A stretch of 15,668 nucleotides of DNA from CAVSWN01 sp046728115. Its GTDB lineage: Bacteria; Acidobacteriota; Vicinamibacteria; Vicinamibacterales; CAVVIG01. Made by a program: the position numbers and the translations under genes. The DNA is taken from the NCBI GenBank assembly GCA_046728115.1, contig JBKPDW010000467.1:1-15668 (forward strand), written 5' to 3'. A model generated the notes under the pieces. That model saw only the letters and a list, made by a program, of their open reading frames with translations. It was not told the origin of the DNA and made no database searches. This document shows, piece by piece, positions 1 to 6,139 of this stretch. Numbering within the stretch: the first letter of the stretch is position 1; each line of letters opens with the position of its first letter.

Positions 1-36
1 CAGTCTCGTGGGCTCGGAGATGTGTATAAGAGACAG
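1..36. other. Untrimmed Illumina Nextera transposon adapter
   Basis: Bases 3-36 match the 34-nt Nextera Read 2 transposon adapter, including the 19-bp Tn5 mosaic end AGATGTGTATAAGAGACAG at 18-36. Bases 1-2 may be the end of a sample index. This is library-preparation sequence, not genome. It also puts a TAA stop (27-29) in the frame of the first gene, so a gene caller could misplace that gene's 5' end. Confidence 0.97.
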
Positions 37-38
37 GA

Positions 39-422
39 TATGCGCTGCCTCATCTGTCGGCCCGATTCGGTCTCGGGCCCTCGAGCCTCCTGCTCGGAAT
101 CATCTGGGCGTGCTGGCACCTGCCGCTGTTCTTCCTCTGGGGGTTTGACACATTCGGCCAGTCGTTTCCTCTGTACGCACTGCAGGTAACGGCAGTGTCG
201 GTCGCGATAGCCTGGCTGTACGACAACACGAGGGGCAGTTTGCTGCTGACGATGTTGCTGCACGCCGCCGCGAACAACACGAAGGACATCGTGCCGTCCG
301 CAGAACGAGACGCAACGAATCCCTGGGCTCTCAGTCACTCCGTCGTCGCCTGGCTGACCGTCGCGCTGCTCTGGCTGTGCGCGGTTTTCTTTCTGACCCA
401 GATGCGTACGAAGCATTCGTAA
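39..422 (+). CDS. CPBP family intramembrane metalloprotease, C-terminal part
   Basis: This is the C-terminal part of a CPBP (CAAX protease and bacteriocin-processing, formerly Abi) integral membrane protease. The frame is open from the first genomic base. It shows two of the three family motifs: GIIWACWHLPLFF (codons from 96), carrying the conserved His after the aromatic stretch, and LLLTMLLHAAANN (about 243-281), the HxxxN motif. The first motif, EExxxR with the catalytic Glu pair, should lie only a few residues before the visible YALPHLSARFG segment and is cut off by the contig end. The hydrophobic stretches fit transmembrane helices, the last near VVAWLTVALLWLCAVFFL. The GTG at 195 is internal and not the real start. 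Bacterial members have been linked to prenyl-protein processing and bacteriocin immunity; the substrate here is unknown. Confidence 0.88.
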   Translation, partial: YALPHLSARFGLGPSSLLLGIIWACWHLPLFFLWGFDTFGQSFPLYALQVTAVSVAIAWLYDNTRGSLLLTMLLHAAANNTKDIVPSAERDATNPWALSHSVVAWLTVALLWLCAVFFLTQMRTKHS

Positions 423-450
423 TCAACCGTCAACCTTCAAGGAGATTCAT

Positions 451-576
451 GGTCCCACAGCGAATGTCACGGTCTCGCCGAGCGGCGACTTCGCCTATAC
501 AATCGGACGCAACCAATTGACGTTTCAGGGTCCGGACGGCACGCTGGTGACGTCGCATGGGAAGGCGGTTAATGTG
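451..576 (+). pseudogene. SnoaL-like DUF4440 C-terminal remnant
   Basis: Codons 451-576 encode GPTANVTVSPSGDFAYTIG followed by RNQLTFQGPDGTLVTSHGKAVNVW. This matches the pattern of the last beta strands of DUF4440/SgcJ-type NTF2-fold proteins (SGDLGYTxGxYxxTF, then G(K)YVxVW). The first half of such a domain is missing. A good AAGGAG (439-444) sits 4 nt before an ATG at 449, but that ATG reads in a different frame and stops at 518-520. I infer a deletion, or a frameshift, that joined this fragment to the VOC gene in frame. The family match rests on remembered patterns only. Confidence 0.55.
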
Positions 577-1026
577 TGGACTCCCGAAACGAAACCTGAG
601 CCAAACGTCCAGCAGGCGGTTCCATTCTTTGGCGTGGCGAGCATCGAAGCATCTCTCAGTTACTACGTCGATGGCCTCGGGTTCGAGATGACGCACAAGT
701 GGATTGACGAGGGCAAGCTCCGCTGGTGCTGGCTCGAACTGGGCGACGCGGCGTTGATGCTGCAGGAGTTCAAGCGCGAAGGCCACGACTCCTGGATGCC
801 AGAAGGAAAACTGGGCCAGGGAGTCTCGATCTGTTTCATTTGCCGTGACGCCCTTGCGATCTATCGCGAGGTCACCTCACGAGGCATCAAAGCCTCCAAG
901 CCGTTTGTCGGAAACAACATGTGGGTCACTTCCTTGACTGATCCTGACGGCTACAGAATTGACTTCGAAAGCCCGACAGATGCGCCGGAGGAATCGGAGT
1001 TCGTTGAGGACAAGACCGAAGCCTGA
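517..1026 (+). CDS. VOC (glyoxalase/bleomycin-resistance fold) protein fused to a DUF4440 remnant
   Basis: Residues from about 31 (VQQAVPFFGV...) to 153 form one VOC domain, the fold shared by glyoxalase I, extradiol dioxygenases and bleomycin-binding proteins. Typical blocks are SLSYYVDGLGFEM, LRWCWLELGDAALMLQEF and the terminal LTDPDGYRIDFESP. Single-domain members usually dimerise, and no substrate can be inferred. The start is uncertain. The frame is open from 397 but has no ATG before the domain. TTG 517 and GTG 574 are the usable starts, and neither has a convincing Shine-Dalgarno site. The first 21 residues from TTG, and the in-frame codons back to about 451, resemble the end of a SnoaL-like DUF4440 domain (GDFAYTIGRNQLTF, then GKAVNVW) rather than a VOC protein. 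Confidence 0.8.
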   Translation: MTFQGPDGTLVTSHGKAVNVWTPETKPEPNVQQAVPFFGVASIEASLSYYVDGLGFEMTHKWIDEGKLRWCWLELGDAALMLQEFKREGHDSWMPEGKLGQGVSICFICRDALAIYREVTSRGIKASKPFVGNNMWVTSLTDPDGYRIDFESPTDAPEESEFVEDKTEA

Positions 1027-1043
1027 TGGACAGGCAGCGAGTG

Positions 1044-1163
1044 ATGAAAATTGGCATGAACGTGCCGACGATGACCGGCGGTTTGCGTTCAACGTCCTTC
1101 ATTGGTTGTCCGGCCTGTTGGAGTAACCTGTGGCGAACCGTCGACGTTTTCGTTCCCCGATAA
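1044..1163 (+). pseudogene. Possible N-terminal remnant of an LLM flavin-dependent oxidoreductase
   Basis: A 39-codon ORF starts MKIGMNVPTMTGGL, which resembles the first strand and loop of luciferase-like (LLM class) flavin-dependent monooxygenases. From residue 15 on (RSTSFIGCPACWSNLW) the similarity is lost, and a TAA follows at 1161-1163. The piece fills the gap between the VOC and MOSC genes. The best reading is that a deletion left only the 5' end of an LLM gene. A chance short ORF remains possible because only about 14 residues carry the signal. Confidence 0.35.
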
Positions 1164-1180
1164 ACTGAAGAGGTCAGAAC

Positions 1181-2047
1181 ATGTCAGAGCGACCTCCAGT
1201 CGGAAACGGCGCCGTGATGTCGATCTGGCGATATCCGATCAAGTCCATGATCGGAGAGGAGGTCGCTGCGTCGCTGATATCCGAGCAGGGGCTGCTCGGC
1301 GACAGGACCTGCGCCCTGCGCGACGGTTCCGATGGAAAGGTCGCAACCGCGAAGAACCCCAGGAAATGGCCGACCCTGTTTGCGTTCAGGGCCACCTTCG
1401 ACGAGCGCGAGAAGACTGGAAACACTTCCGCGGTGCGCATCCGGTTCCCGGACGGCACGGTGGTCGCCGGAGGCCAGCGCGACGTCAACCAGGTTCTTTC
1501 GAAGGCGCTCAACCGAGACGTCACGCTCGTGGCCACGTCAGTTGGCGCTGTGAGCGGTGTTCATGGTTCAACGCCCCCGCTTGCCGCGAAATCCGAAGAG
1601 TACTGGCCTGACATGGACGGCCTCGACCACCGGGACACCGTCACGGATTTCGAGCTGCCAACGGGAACGTTTTTCGATTGCGCAACCGTCCACCTGCTGA
1701 CGACAGCCACGCTTGGCAGACTCCACAAGCTGTACCCGCAGGGGCGTTTTGAAATTCAGAGATTTCGTCCCAACATCGTGGTGCAACTGGGCGAAGGCGA
1801 GTTGACGTTTGCCGAGAACAACTGGATCGGGCACACCGTCGCGATCGGCGACGAAGTCCGTCTGAAGGTGACGGCGCCTTGTGGTCGTTGCGTGATGACA
1901 ACCCTGGCGCAGGGAGACCTCCCGGCGGACCCCGGGATCCTGCGTACGGCGGTTCAACAGAACCACGCCAACGTGGGCGTCTATGCGGCAGTCGTGCAAG
2001 GCGGAACAATTCGTCGCGGCGATCGCGTTACGGTAAGCGCGGACTGA
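1181..2047 (+). CDS. MOSC domain-containing protein with N-terminal beta-barrel domain
   Basis: This 288-residue protein has the two-domain plan of the YcbX/mARC-like MOSC proteins. An N-terminal MOSC_N beta-barrel domain starts at SIWRYPIKSM (about 14-23), followed by LLGDRTCALRD. The MOSC domain contains RFRPNIVVQL and APCGRCVMTT (232-241). In this family the cysteine of the RCxxTT motif (here C237) is the candidate ligand for molybdenum or sulfur, and a second Cys lies at 234. Relatives reduce N-hydroxylated compounds or bind the Moco sulfur. Redox function here is inferred, because no ferredoxin-like [2Fe-2S] domain is attached and no partner gene is adjacent. The ATG at 1181 follows AGAGG (1169-1173) at a normal distance. 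It ends 44 nt before the next gene and may be cotranscribed with it. Confidence 0.9.
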   Translation: MSERPPVGNGAVMSIWRYPIKSMIGEEVAASLISEQGLLGDRTCALRDGSDGKVATAKNPRKWPTLFAFRATFDEREKTGNTSAVRIRFPDGTVVAGGQRDVNQVLSKALNRDVTLVATSVGAVSGVHGSTPPLAAKSEEYWPDMDGLDHRDTVTDFELPTGTFFDCATVHLLTTATLGRLHKLYPQGRFEIQRFRPNIVVQLGEGELTFAENNWIGHTVAIGDEVRLKVTAPCGRCVMTTLAQGDLPADPGILRTAVQQNHANVGVYAAVVQGGTIRRGDRVTVSAD

Positions 2048-2091
2048 CGCCCTGCCTCGGCCTGCATTCCTCGGCTGTGCGGGAGGTAAGG

Positions 2092-2736
2092 ATGCCCGCC
2101 TTCTGTCGTGACGGTGACTATCTTGCGATCGTCCGACACGCCGAGCGCTGTTCGCGCGGCAGGCTGGTATTCGTCCTGCGCGCAGCGACTCTCATCATGA
2201 TCCAGCATCTGCAAGTCGTTTCGTACGATCCACATTGGGTGGTTGAGTTCGAGGTGGAAAGGGGGCGCATCGCCGCGGCGCTTGGAGGCCTCGCGCGCCG
2301 GATCGACCACAACGGCTCGACCGCTGTTCCCGGTCTCGAAGCCAAGCCAATCATCGACATTCAGATATCCGTCTGGCGGTTGCATCCTCTTGAATCGTAC
2401 CTGACACCGCTGGCGCGGCTCGGCTATGTTCACATGCCGCATGCGGACGATGACGTGTGTCCGTTTCTGCATCGACCGGGCGAGTGGCCGCACACGCATC
2501 ATGTGCATCTCGTGCAGTCCGGTGGAGCGGAGGAACGCAAAACACTGGCGTTCCGCGATTTCCTGCGCGACCAGCCCGATGTTGCGCGCGAATACGGGCT
2601 GCTCAAGCGCAACCTCGCTGTCGATTTCGATGCGGATGACGCGTCAGATCGAGAGGCGTATGCGAATGCCAAGAGCGACTTCATAGAACGCATCGTTCGT
2701 GCAGCGCTGGCGGCTGGGTATCCACGCGACTTGTGA
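2092..2736 (+). CDS. GrpB family protein (UPF0157, nucleotidyltransferase fold)
   Basis: The conserved part runs from MIQHLQVVSYDPHW (ATG 2197) to the end, 179 residues, which is the usual family length. It carries the GrpB signature RIDHNGSTAVPGLEAKPIIDIQ, whose GST and Asp residues match the nucleotidyltransferase-superfamily G[GS]...D pattern, then HTHHVHLV and FRDFLRDQPDVAREY. Family members are sometimes annotated near dephospho-CoA kinase, but no reaction is firmly assigned. The start is ambiguous. ATG 2197 fits the family, while ATG 2092 has a strong GGGAGG (2081-2086) 5 nt upstream and would add 35 residues with no recognisable domain. I chose 2092 because of the ribosome site. The gene probably belongs to a transcript with the MOSC gene upstream. 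Confidence 0.85.
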   Translation: MPAFCRDGDYLAIVRHAERCSRGRLVFVLRAATLIMIQHLQVVSYDPHWVVEFEVERGRIAAALGGLARRIDHNGSTAVPGLEAKPIIDIQISVWRLHPLESYLTPLARLGYVHMPHADDDVCPFLHRPGEWPHTHHVHLVQSGGAEERKTLAFRDFLRDQPDVAREYGLLKRNLAVDFDADDASDREAYANAKSDFIERIVRAALAAGYPRDL

Positions 2737-2883
2737 GACTGGCCACCTGACGTCGCCGTTCGCTTCCGGGGAACAACGATCGGCCGCGCTTCGTCATTGA
2801 CCAGAGATTGCGAGCGCGGCCTCCTCACGACAGCTGGAACGTAAGGGGTCAAAGAGCAGTTCGCGCGCGAATCGAAAGGATTC

Positions 2884-3303
2884 ATGATCATAGAACTGGC
2901 GCTGGTAATGACGCTCGGCCAGGGCCTGGATGCCTCGACCATTGCTCGCGATCTCGAGCAGTTCGAACAGCGATTGGCTGCCAGCTGGCAGGCGGGTGAT
3001 TGCGCAGCCTGGGGGGCGATGCTCGCCCCCGAATGGTCCGTGATACACATTACCGGGAACGTCATCACGAAAGCGCAAGCGCTGGAGATGTGCAAGGCCC
3101 CGCGAACGCCCAACGAGCAACAGGTGGTCGACGAGATTTCCGTTCGCTCCTTCGGCGACACCGCCGTCGTCACGGGGCGAACCACCGTAATCACTGGCGG
3201 CGCGACCGCGACGACCTTGAAGCTTCGATTCACCGATGTCTTCATACGCAGAGAAGGTCGATGGCAAGTCGTTGCATCGCACGCAACCCGCCTCGGTGCG
3301 TAA
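2884..3303 (+). CDS. NTF2-like (SnoaL/DUF4440-type) protein
   Basis: This is a 139-residue single-domain protein of the nuclear transport factor 2-like superfamily. The long first helix is IARDLEQFEQRLAASWQAGDCAAWGAMLAPEWSVIHITGNVITKAQALE. Strands follow: VVDEISVRSFGDTAVVTGRTTVI, then LKLRFTDVFIRREGRWQVVASHAT, the typical DUF4440 end 'F(T)DVxxRxxGRWQVVxSH'. Members form a conical pocket used for binding or isomerising small molecules; the ligand here is unknown. The ATG at 2884 follows AAAGGA (2876-2881). The first 15 residues (MIIELALVMTLGQGL) are hydrophobic but too short and uncharged to be a convincing signal peptide. A C-terminal fragment of the same kind of domain sits at 451-576. Confidence 0.8.
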   Translation: MIIELALVMTLGQGLDASTIARDLEQFEQRLAASWQAGDCAAWGAMLAPEWSVIHITGNVITKAQALEMCKAPRTPNEQQVVDEISVRSFGDTAVVTGRTTVITGGATATTLKLRFTDVFIRREGRWQVVASHATRLGA

Positions 3304-3321
3304 GCCTGTGGGTAGCATGCG

Positions 3322-4347
3322 ATGACACCTGACCGGATGCGGGTCACACCGCTCGCAGGCCAGGTTGCCGTCGTCGCGGGCGCGACGCGCGGCGCAGGAC
3401 GTGGGGTCGCGCGAGCGCTTGGAGAGGCCGGCGCGTTCGTCTACTGCACGGGCCGCAGCATCCCCGGCAAGCTGTCTCCCTACGGTCGATCGGAAACCGT
3501 TGACGAAACCGCGGAGATGATTCGGGCCGCTGGCGGCGAAGCGGTCGCGAGGCGCGTCGATCACACGGTCGAAGACGAGGTGGATGCGCTGTTTCGCGAT
3601 GTGGATGCTCAACACGGCCGCCTCGACGTGCTGGTCAACAGCATCGCCGGCGAAGATCCGATGGCCGCTCAGTGGGGTCCATTCTGGACGGTCAAGCTGC
3701 AGAATGCGGACGCGATTCTGCGCCAGTGTCTGCTGTCGCACGTCATCACCGTGAAGTACGCCGTGCCGCTGATGCTGCGAAAACGTCGCGGGCTCGTCGT
3801 GGAGATGACCGAGAACGACATCCTGTCTGCTGGTGGGAATCCGCTGACGCAGCTCGTCAAGTTCGGTCTGAAGGGCCTCGTCTTGAGCATGGCCGCGGAA
3901 TTGAAGCCGCACAACGTGGCCGCCATCGCCATCACACCGGGGTTTCTTCGGTCGGAAGCGATGCTGGATCGTAAACGCGTCACCGAAGCCACCTGGCGGC
4001 GCGCCGGCAAGAAGGACCCGAATTTTCTGGAATCGGAATCGCCGCTCTTTGTCGGTCGAGCGGTGGCGGCGTTGGCCGCCGATTCGAACGTGTTGAAACG
4101 ATCCGGCCAGCTGTACGGATCGTGGGAGCTCGCTCGCCACTATCGTTTCACCGACGCGGATGGCCGGCGCCCCAATTGGGGCTCGCTGCGGATCGATTTC
4201 TCGCGACACCCGGAGAGCCTGCTCGCGTACTTTCGAGACGGATCGGAAGTGCAAATAGAGTGGCTGTCTTCGCTCTTGAAGCGAACGAGGCGATTCCAGT
4301 CACAGTTGCCGGCGCCGCGCAAAACCCGGCGACGCGCACGTCGATGA
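3322..4347 (+). CDS. SDR family protein with altered active site
   Basis: This 341-residue protein has the Rossmann fold of the short-chain dehydrogenase/reductase superfamily. The N-terminal VAVVAGATRGAGRGVARALG (15-34) is the cofactor-binding GxxxGxG-type loop, and YCTGRS follows strand 2. LDVLVNSIAG (101-110) replaces NNAG, and ITPGFLRSEAML is the post-active-site loop. It resembles the DHRS1-like subgroup. The catalytic Lys is kept (K180 in TQLVKFGLKGL), but the position four residues earlier, normally Tyr in YxxxK, is Thr176. The usual Ser region reads EMTENDIL. Dehydrogenase activity is therefore doubtful; it may be a non-catalytic or repurposed member. The basic C-terminus (PAPRKTRRRARR) is unusual. 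The gene ends in an ATGA overlap with the next gene. Confidence 0.85.
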   Translation: MTPDRMRVTPLAGQVAVVAGATRGAGRGVARALGEAGAFVYCTGRSIPGKLSPYGRSETVDETAEMIRAAGGEAVARRVDHTVEDEVDALFRDVDAQHGRLDVLVNSIAGEDPMAAQWGPFWTVKLQNADAILRQCLLSHVITVKYAVPLMLRKRRGLVVEMTENDILSAGGNPLTQLVKFGLKGLVLSMAAELKPHNVAAIAITPGFLRSEAMLDRKRVTEATWRRAGKKDPNFLESESPLFVGRAVAALAADSNVLKRSGQLYGSWELARHYRFTDADGRRPNWGSLRIDFSRHPESLLAYFRDGSEVQIEWLSSLLKRTRRFQSQLPAPRKTRRRARR

Positions 4348-4868
4348 CCGTTGGCGCGCGACCGCTGTCATCGGCGTGGCTCGCACTGCGCAGCATTCTA
4401 TGGACAATCCTGCTTCCCGGAGTTGTCGCCGGCCTCGTGCCGTGGCGATTTTTCGGGCTCGGTCGGATTCGATTCGATATCTCGAGTCCGGCGGCCCTCC
4501 TTGGTCTCCTGTGCATCGCTGTTGGCGCCATTCTTCTTGCGGCGTGCATTGTCGAGTTCGCACGCAGCGGACGAGGTACTCTCTCGCCAGTTGATCCGCC
4601 TCGTCATCTGGTCGTGCGCGGGCTCTATCGCTACGTCCGGAATCCGATGTATCTGAGCGTCACGCTGATCATCCTGGGCGAGGCCTTGATCGCGCGGTCG
4701 GGGGCCATCGCGGAGTACTGGGTGTTCTGGTTCCTCGCCGTCAATCTCTTCGTCATGGGATACGAGGAACCGGCACTCTCGCATCGCTTCGGAGCCTCGT
4801 ACGACGAGTACCGGCAACACGTGGGCCGCTGGATTCCGCGGTTTCGACGGGCCTCTCACGAGCGCTGA
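4344..4868 (+). CDS. Isoprenylcysteine carboxyl methyltransferase-like membrane protein
   Basis: This 174-residue integral membrane protein belongs to the ICMT/phospholipid N-methyltransferase (PEMT) superfamily. Predicted transmembrane segments are about 14-36, 48-72 and 104-140 (probably two). The cofactor-binding core is RGLYRYVRNPMYLSVTLIILGEAL (92-115), with the RNPMY signature. The C-terminal EEPALSHRFGASYDEYRQHVGRWIPR (141-166) carries the family's conserved Glu pair and YxxY-type helix. Such proteins transfer methyl groups from S-adenosylmethionine to a lipid-soluble acceptor; the acceptor here is unknown. The start at ATG 4344 overlaps the SDR stop codon as ATGA, so translation is probably coupled. 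The frame is open further upstream (to 4122) inside the SDR gene, but that part does not resemble the family. Confidence 0.88.
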   Translation: MTVGARPLSSAWLALRSILWTILLPGVVAGLVPWRFFGLGRIRFDISSPAALLGLLCIAVGAILLAACIVEFARSGRGTLSPVDPPRHLVVRGLYRYVRNPMYLSVTLIILGEALIARSGAIAEYWVFWFLAVNLFVMGYEEPALSHRFGASYDEYRQHVGRWIPRFRRASHER

Positions 4869-4989
4869 CCGGCGAGCCCTCTCCCCTCCGGGAAAGCGTT
4901 CGACGTCCTCCACTTCACGAAAAGCGCGCACGAGTGTGTTCACCTGCGCCATCGCAGCGTTCTTCGGATGGGATGTGCGAATGTCCAGA

Positions 4990-5325
4990 TCAATCGTCGT
5001 GCCGGGCGAGACCAGCCATCAGCTGACTGATTTCTTCATCCTGGAGTTCGCTCGCGCGAACGAATCCCGCCGGCCGCTTACGGGACCCCGGCTGCAGGAT
5101 CCACGCTTTCTGCATCAACTCCCAGTACGTCGGCAGGCTGGAATCCATGTAGCTCGAACACGCCGTCACCTTGAAGGTGATGGCGGTAGAACGACGATCC
5201 AATGCGGCGCAGAGCACGATCTCCTCGTCCAGCGTTTGCCCTTGCGTGATCGTCGAATGATGGCAGGTGTAACAAAGGCTGCCGCCATCGTGGATCGGCG
5301 TCCCGCGGTGAACCTTGATGCGCAT
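4990..5325 (-). CDS. Conserved small protein with CxxC and two further cysteines
   Basis: This reverse-strand gene of 111 residues starts MRIKVHRGTPIHDGGSLCYTCHH. Its four cysteines are C18 and C21 (CYTCHH), C39 (DEEIVLC) and C56 (FKVTACSSY), a spacing suited to binding one zinc ion or an iron-sulfur centre. The C-terminal WILQPGSRKRPAGFVRASEL resembles a family of uncharacterised short proteins I have seen in bacteria and phages, with CxxC(R/H)..T..G..L.DEI..C...V.F.VTSC..Y. The frame is open up to 5517, but the ATG at 5325 is preferred: the conserved part begins there and AGGGG lies 8 nt upstream. It is convergent with the methyltransferase gene and divergent from the DUF1697 gene. Its function is unknown. 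Confidence 0.65.
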   Translation of the reverse strand: MRIKVHRGTPIHDGGSLCYTCHHSTITQGQTLDEEIVLCAALDRRSTAITFKVTACSSYMDSSLPTYWELMQKAWILQPGSRKRPAGFVRASELQDEEISQLMAGLARHDD

Positions 5326-5429
5326 TCGCTGCACCCCTGGCCGCTCACCATGCACGGACACTGCCATGCCTGGACCATGACGACAAATGTGGCTTTTGCC
5401 GCGGGTTTCTACTTCCGCTTGCCTATGGA

Positions 5430-5487
5430 GCCACGGGCGGTGGCAGAATCTGAATGTTCGCCGATGGCCAAATTGCAGAAACTGCAA
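5430..5487. promoter_or_regulatory. Two palindromes in a divergent intergenic region
   Basis: The 196 bp between the reverse gene starting at 5325 and the forward gene starting at 5522 contains two perfect inverted repeats. They are GCCAC-GGGCG-GTGGC (5430-5444) and TTGCAG-AAA-CTGCAA (5473-5487). The second has the size and spacing of a dimeric-regulator operator and lies 34 bp before the DUF1697 start. No regulator gene is adjacent and no convincing -35/-10 pair was found, so binding is inferred only from symmetry. Confidence 0.3.
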
Positions 5488-5521
5488 ACCAGACACATAT
5501 GGAGCACATGAACACAATCTG

Positions 5522-6106
5522 ATGACCGCTCATATTGGTCTTCTCCGAGCCGTAAATCTTGCCGGGCGCAATCGGGTCGCCATGTCCGACCTGCGCGACT
5601 TCCTGATCGGACTCGGGTTCACCGATCCACGCACGCTGCTGCAGAGCGGCAACGCCGTCTTTGGTGGTGGCGCACGAAGCACCGCTCAACTCGAACGCCT
5701 GTTGGAGGCGGAGTCCGAGAGGACGTTGGGTTTCGGCGTCGATTTCTTTGTTCGGACGCTGACGGAGTGGAACGACGTGATCGCGCGCAACCCGTTCCCC
5801 CAGGAAGCCGAGCGTGATCCGGGCCATCTGCTGGTGATGTTTCTGAAGGCGGCACCGGAAGCGGGAAATGTCAAGGCGCTGCAGAAGGCGATCGTCGGCT
5901 CCGAAACCCTTCGCGCCGACGGCCGCCAGCTCTACATCGTGTATCCCGACGGCGTCGGCCGGTCGCGGCTGAACAGCAGCCTGATCGAGAGACATCTCGG
6001 CACGCGCGGCACCGGCCGCAATTGGAACACGGTGCTCAAGCTTGGTGCGATGGCCGGCGAGACAAAGCAACCGCAGAGCATGAAGACATCGCAGAGCAAC
6101 ACTTAA
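5522..6106 (+). CDS. DUF1697 domain-containing protein
   Basis: This 194-residue protein covers a full DUF1697 domain. The conserved N-terminal block is AHIGLLRAVNLAGRNRVAMSDLRDFLIGLGFTDPRTLLQSGNAVF, matching the family pattern 'LLRGINVGG.NKV.M.(D/E)LR..L..LGF..V.TYIQSGNVVF'. ARNPFPQEA and the terminal TGRNWNTVLKLGAMA also fit. The function of the family is not established; the protein is cytosolic with no signal or membrane segment. The ATG at 5522 gives the family's normal start, although there is no clear Shine-Dalgarno site before it. The last 15 residues (TKQPQSMKTSQSNT) are polar and lie outside the domain. Confidence 0.88.
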   Translation: MTAHIGLLRAVNLAGRNRVAMSDLRDFLIGLGFTDPRTLLQSGNAVFGGGARSTAQLERLLEAESERTLGFGVDFFVRTLTEWNDVIARNPFPQEAERDPGHLLVMFLKAAPEAGNVKALQKAIVGSETLRADGRQLYIVYPDGVGRSRLNSSLIERHLGTRGTGRNWNTVLKLGAMAGETKQPQSMKTSQSNT

Positions 6107-6139
6107 GAACCGCATCCGGCTGAATGGAGCCGAAGCCAG

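Noticed and set aside
18..36. Tn5 mosaic end as sign of a transposon
   Set aside because: It is embedded in the full commercial Nextera adapter at the contig end, so it is a library artefact.
195..422. Short separate gene starting at GTG 195
   Set aside because: The same frame continues upstream with the conserved CPBP motif WACWHLPLFF, so 195 is internal to a truncated gene.
2794..4254. 486-codon reverse-strand open frame opposite the NTF2-like and SDR genes
   Set aside because: Its translation is His/Arg-rich with no family pattern, while the forward frames carry clear conserved domains; it is a GC-rich antisense shadow.
4398..4952. Reverse ORF just after the four-cysteine gene (MAQVNTLVRAF...)
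   Set aside because: Most of it lies opposite the methyltransferase gene and shows no conserved pattern, so an antisense shadow is the simpler explanation.
4945..4958. Small hairpin CTGCG-CCAT-CGCAG as terminator
   Set aside because: Only five base pairs and no T-tract, too weak to call.
4936..5511. Forward 191-codon frame opposite the four-cysteine gene
   Set aside because: No recognisable motif; the reverse frame has the conserved cysteines and the GFVRASEL block.
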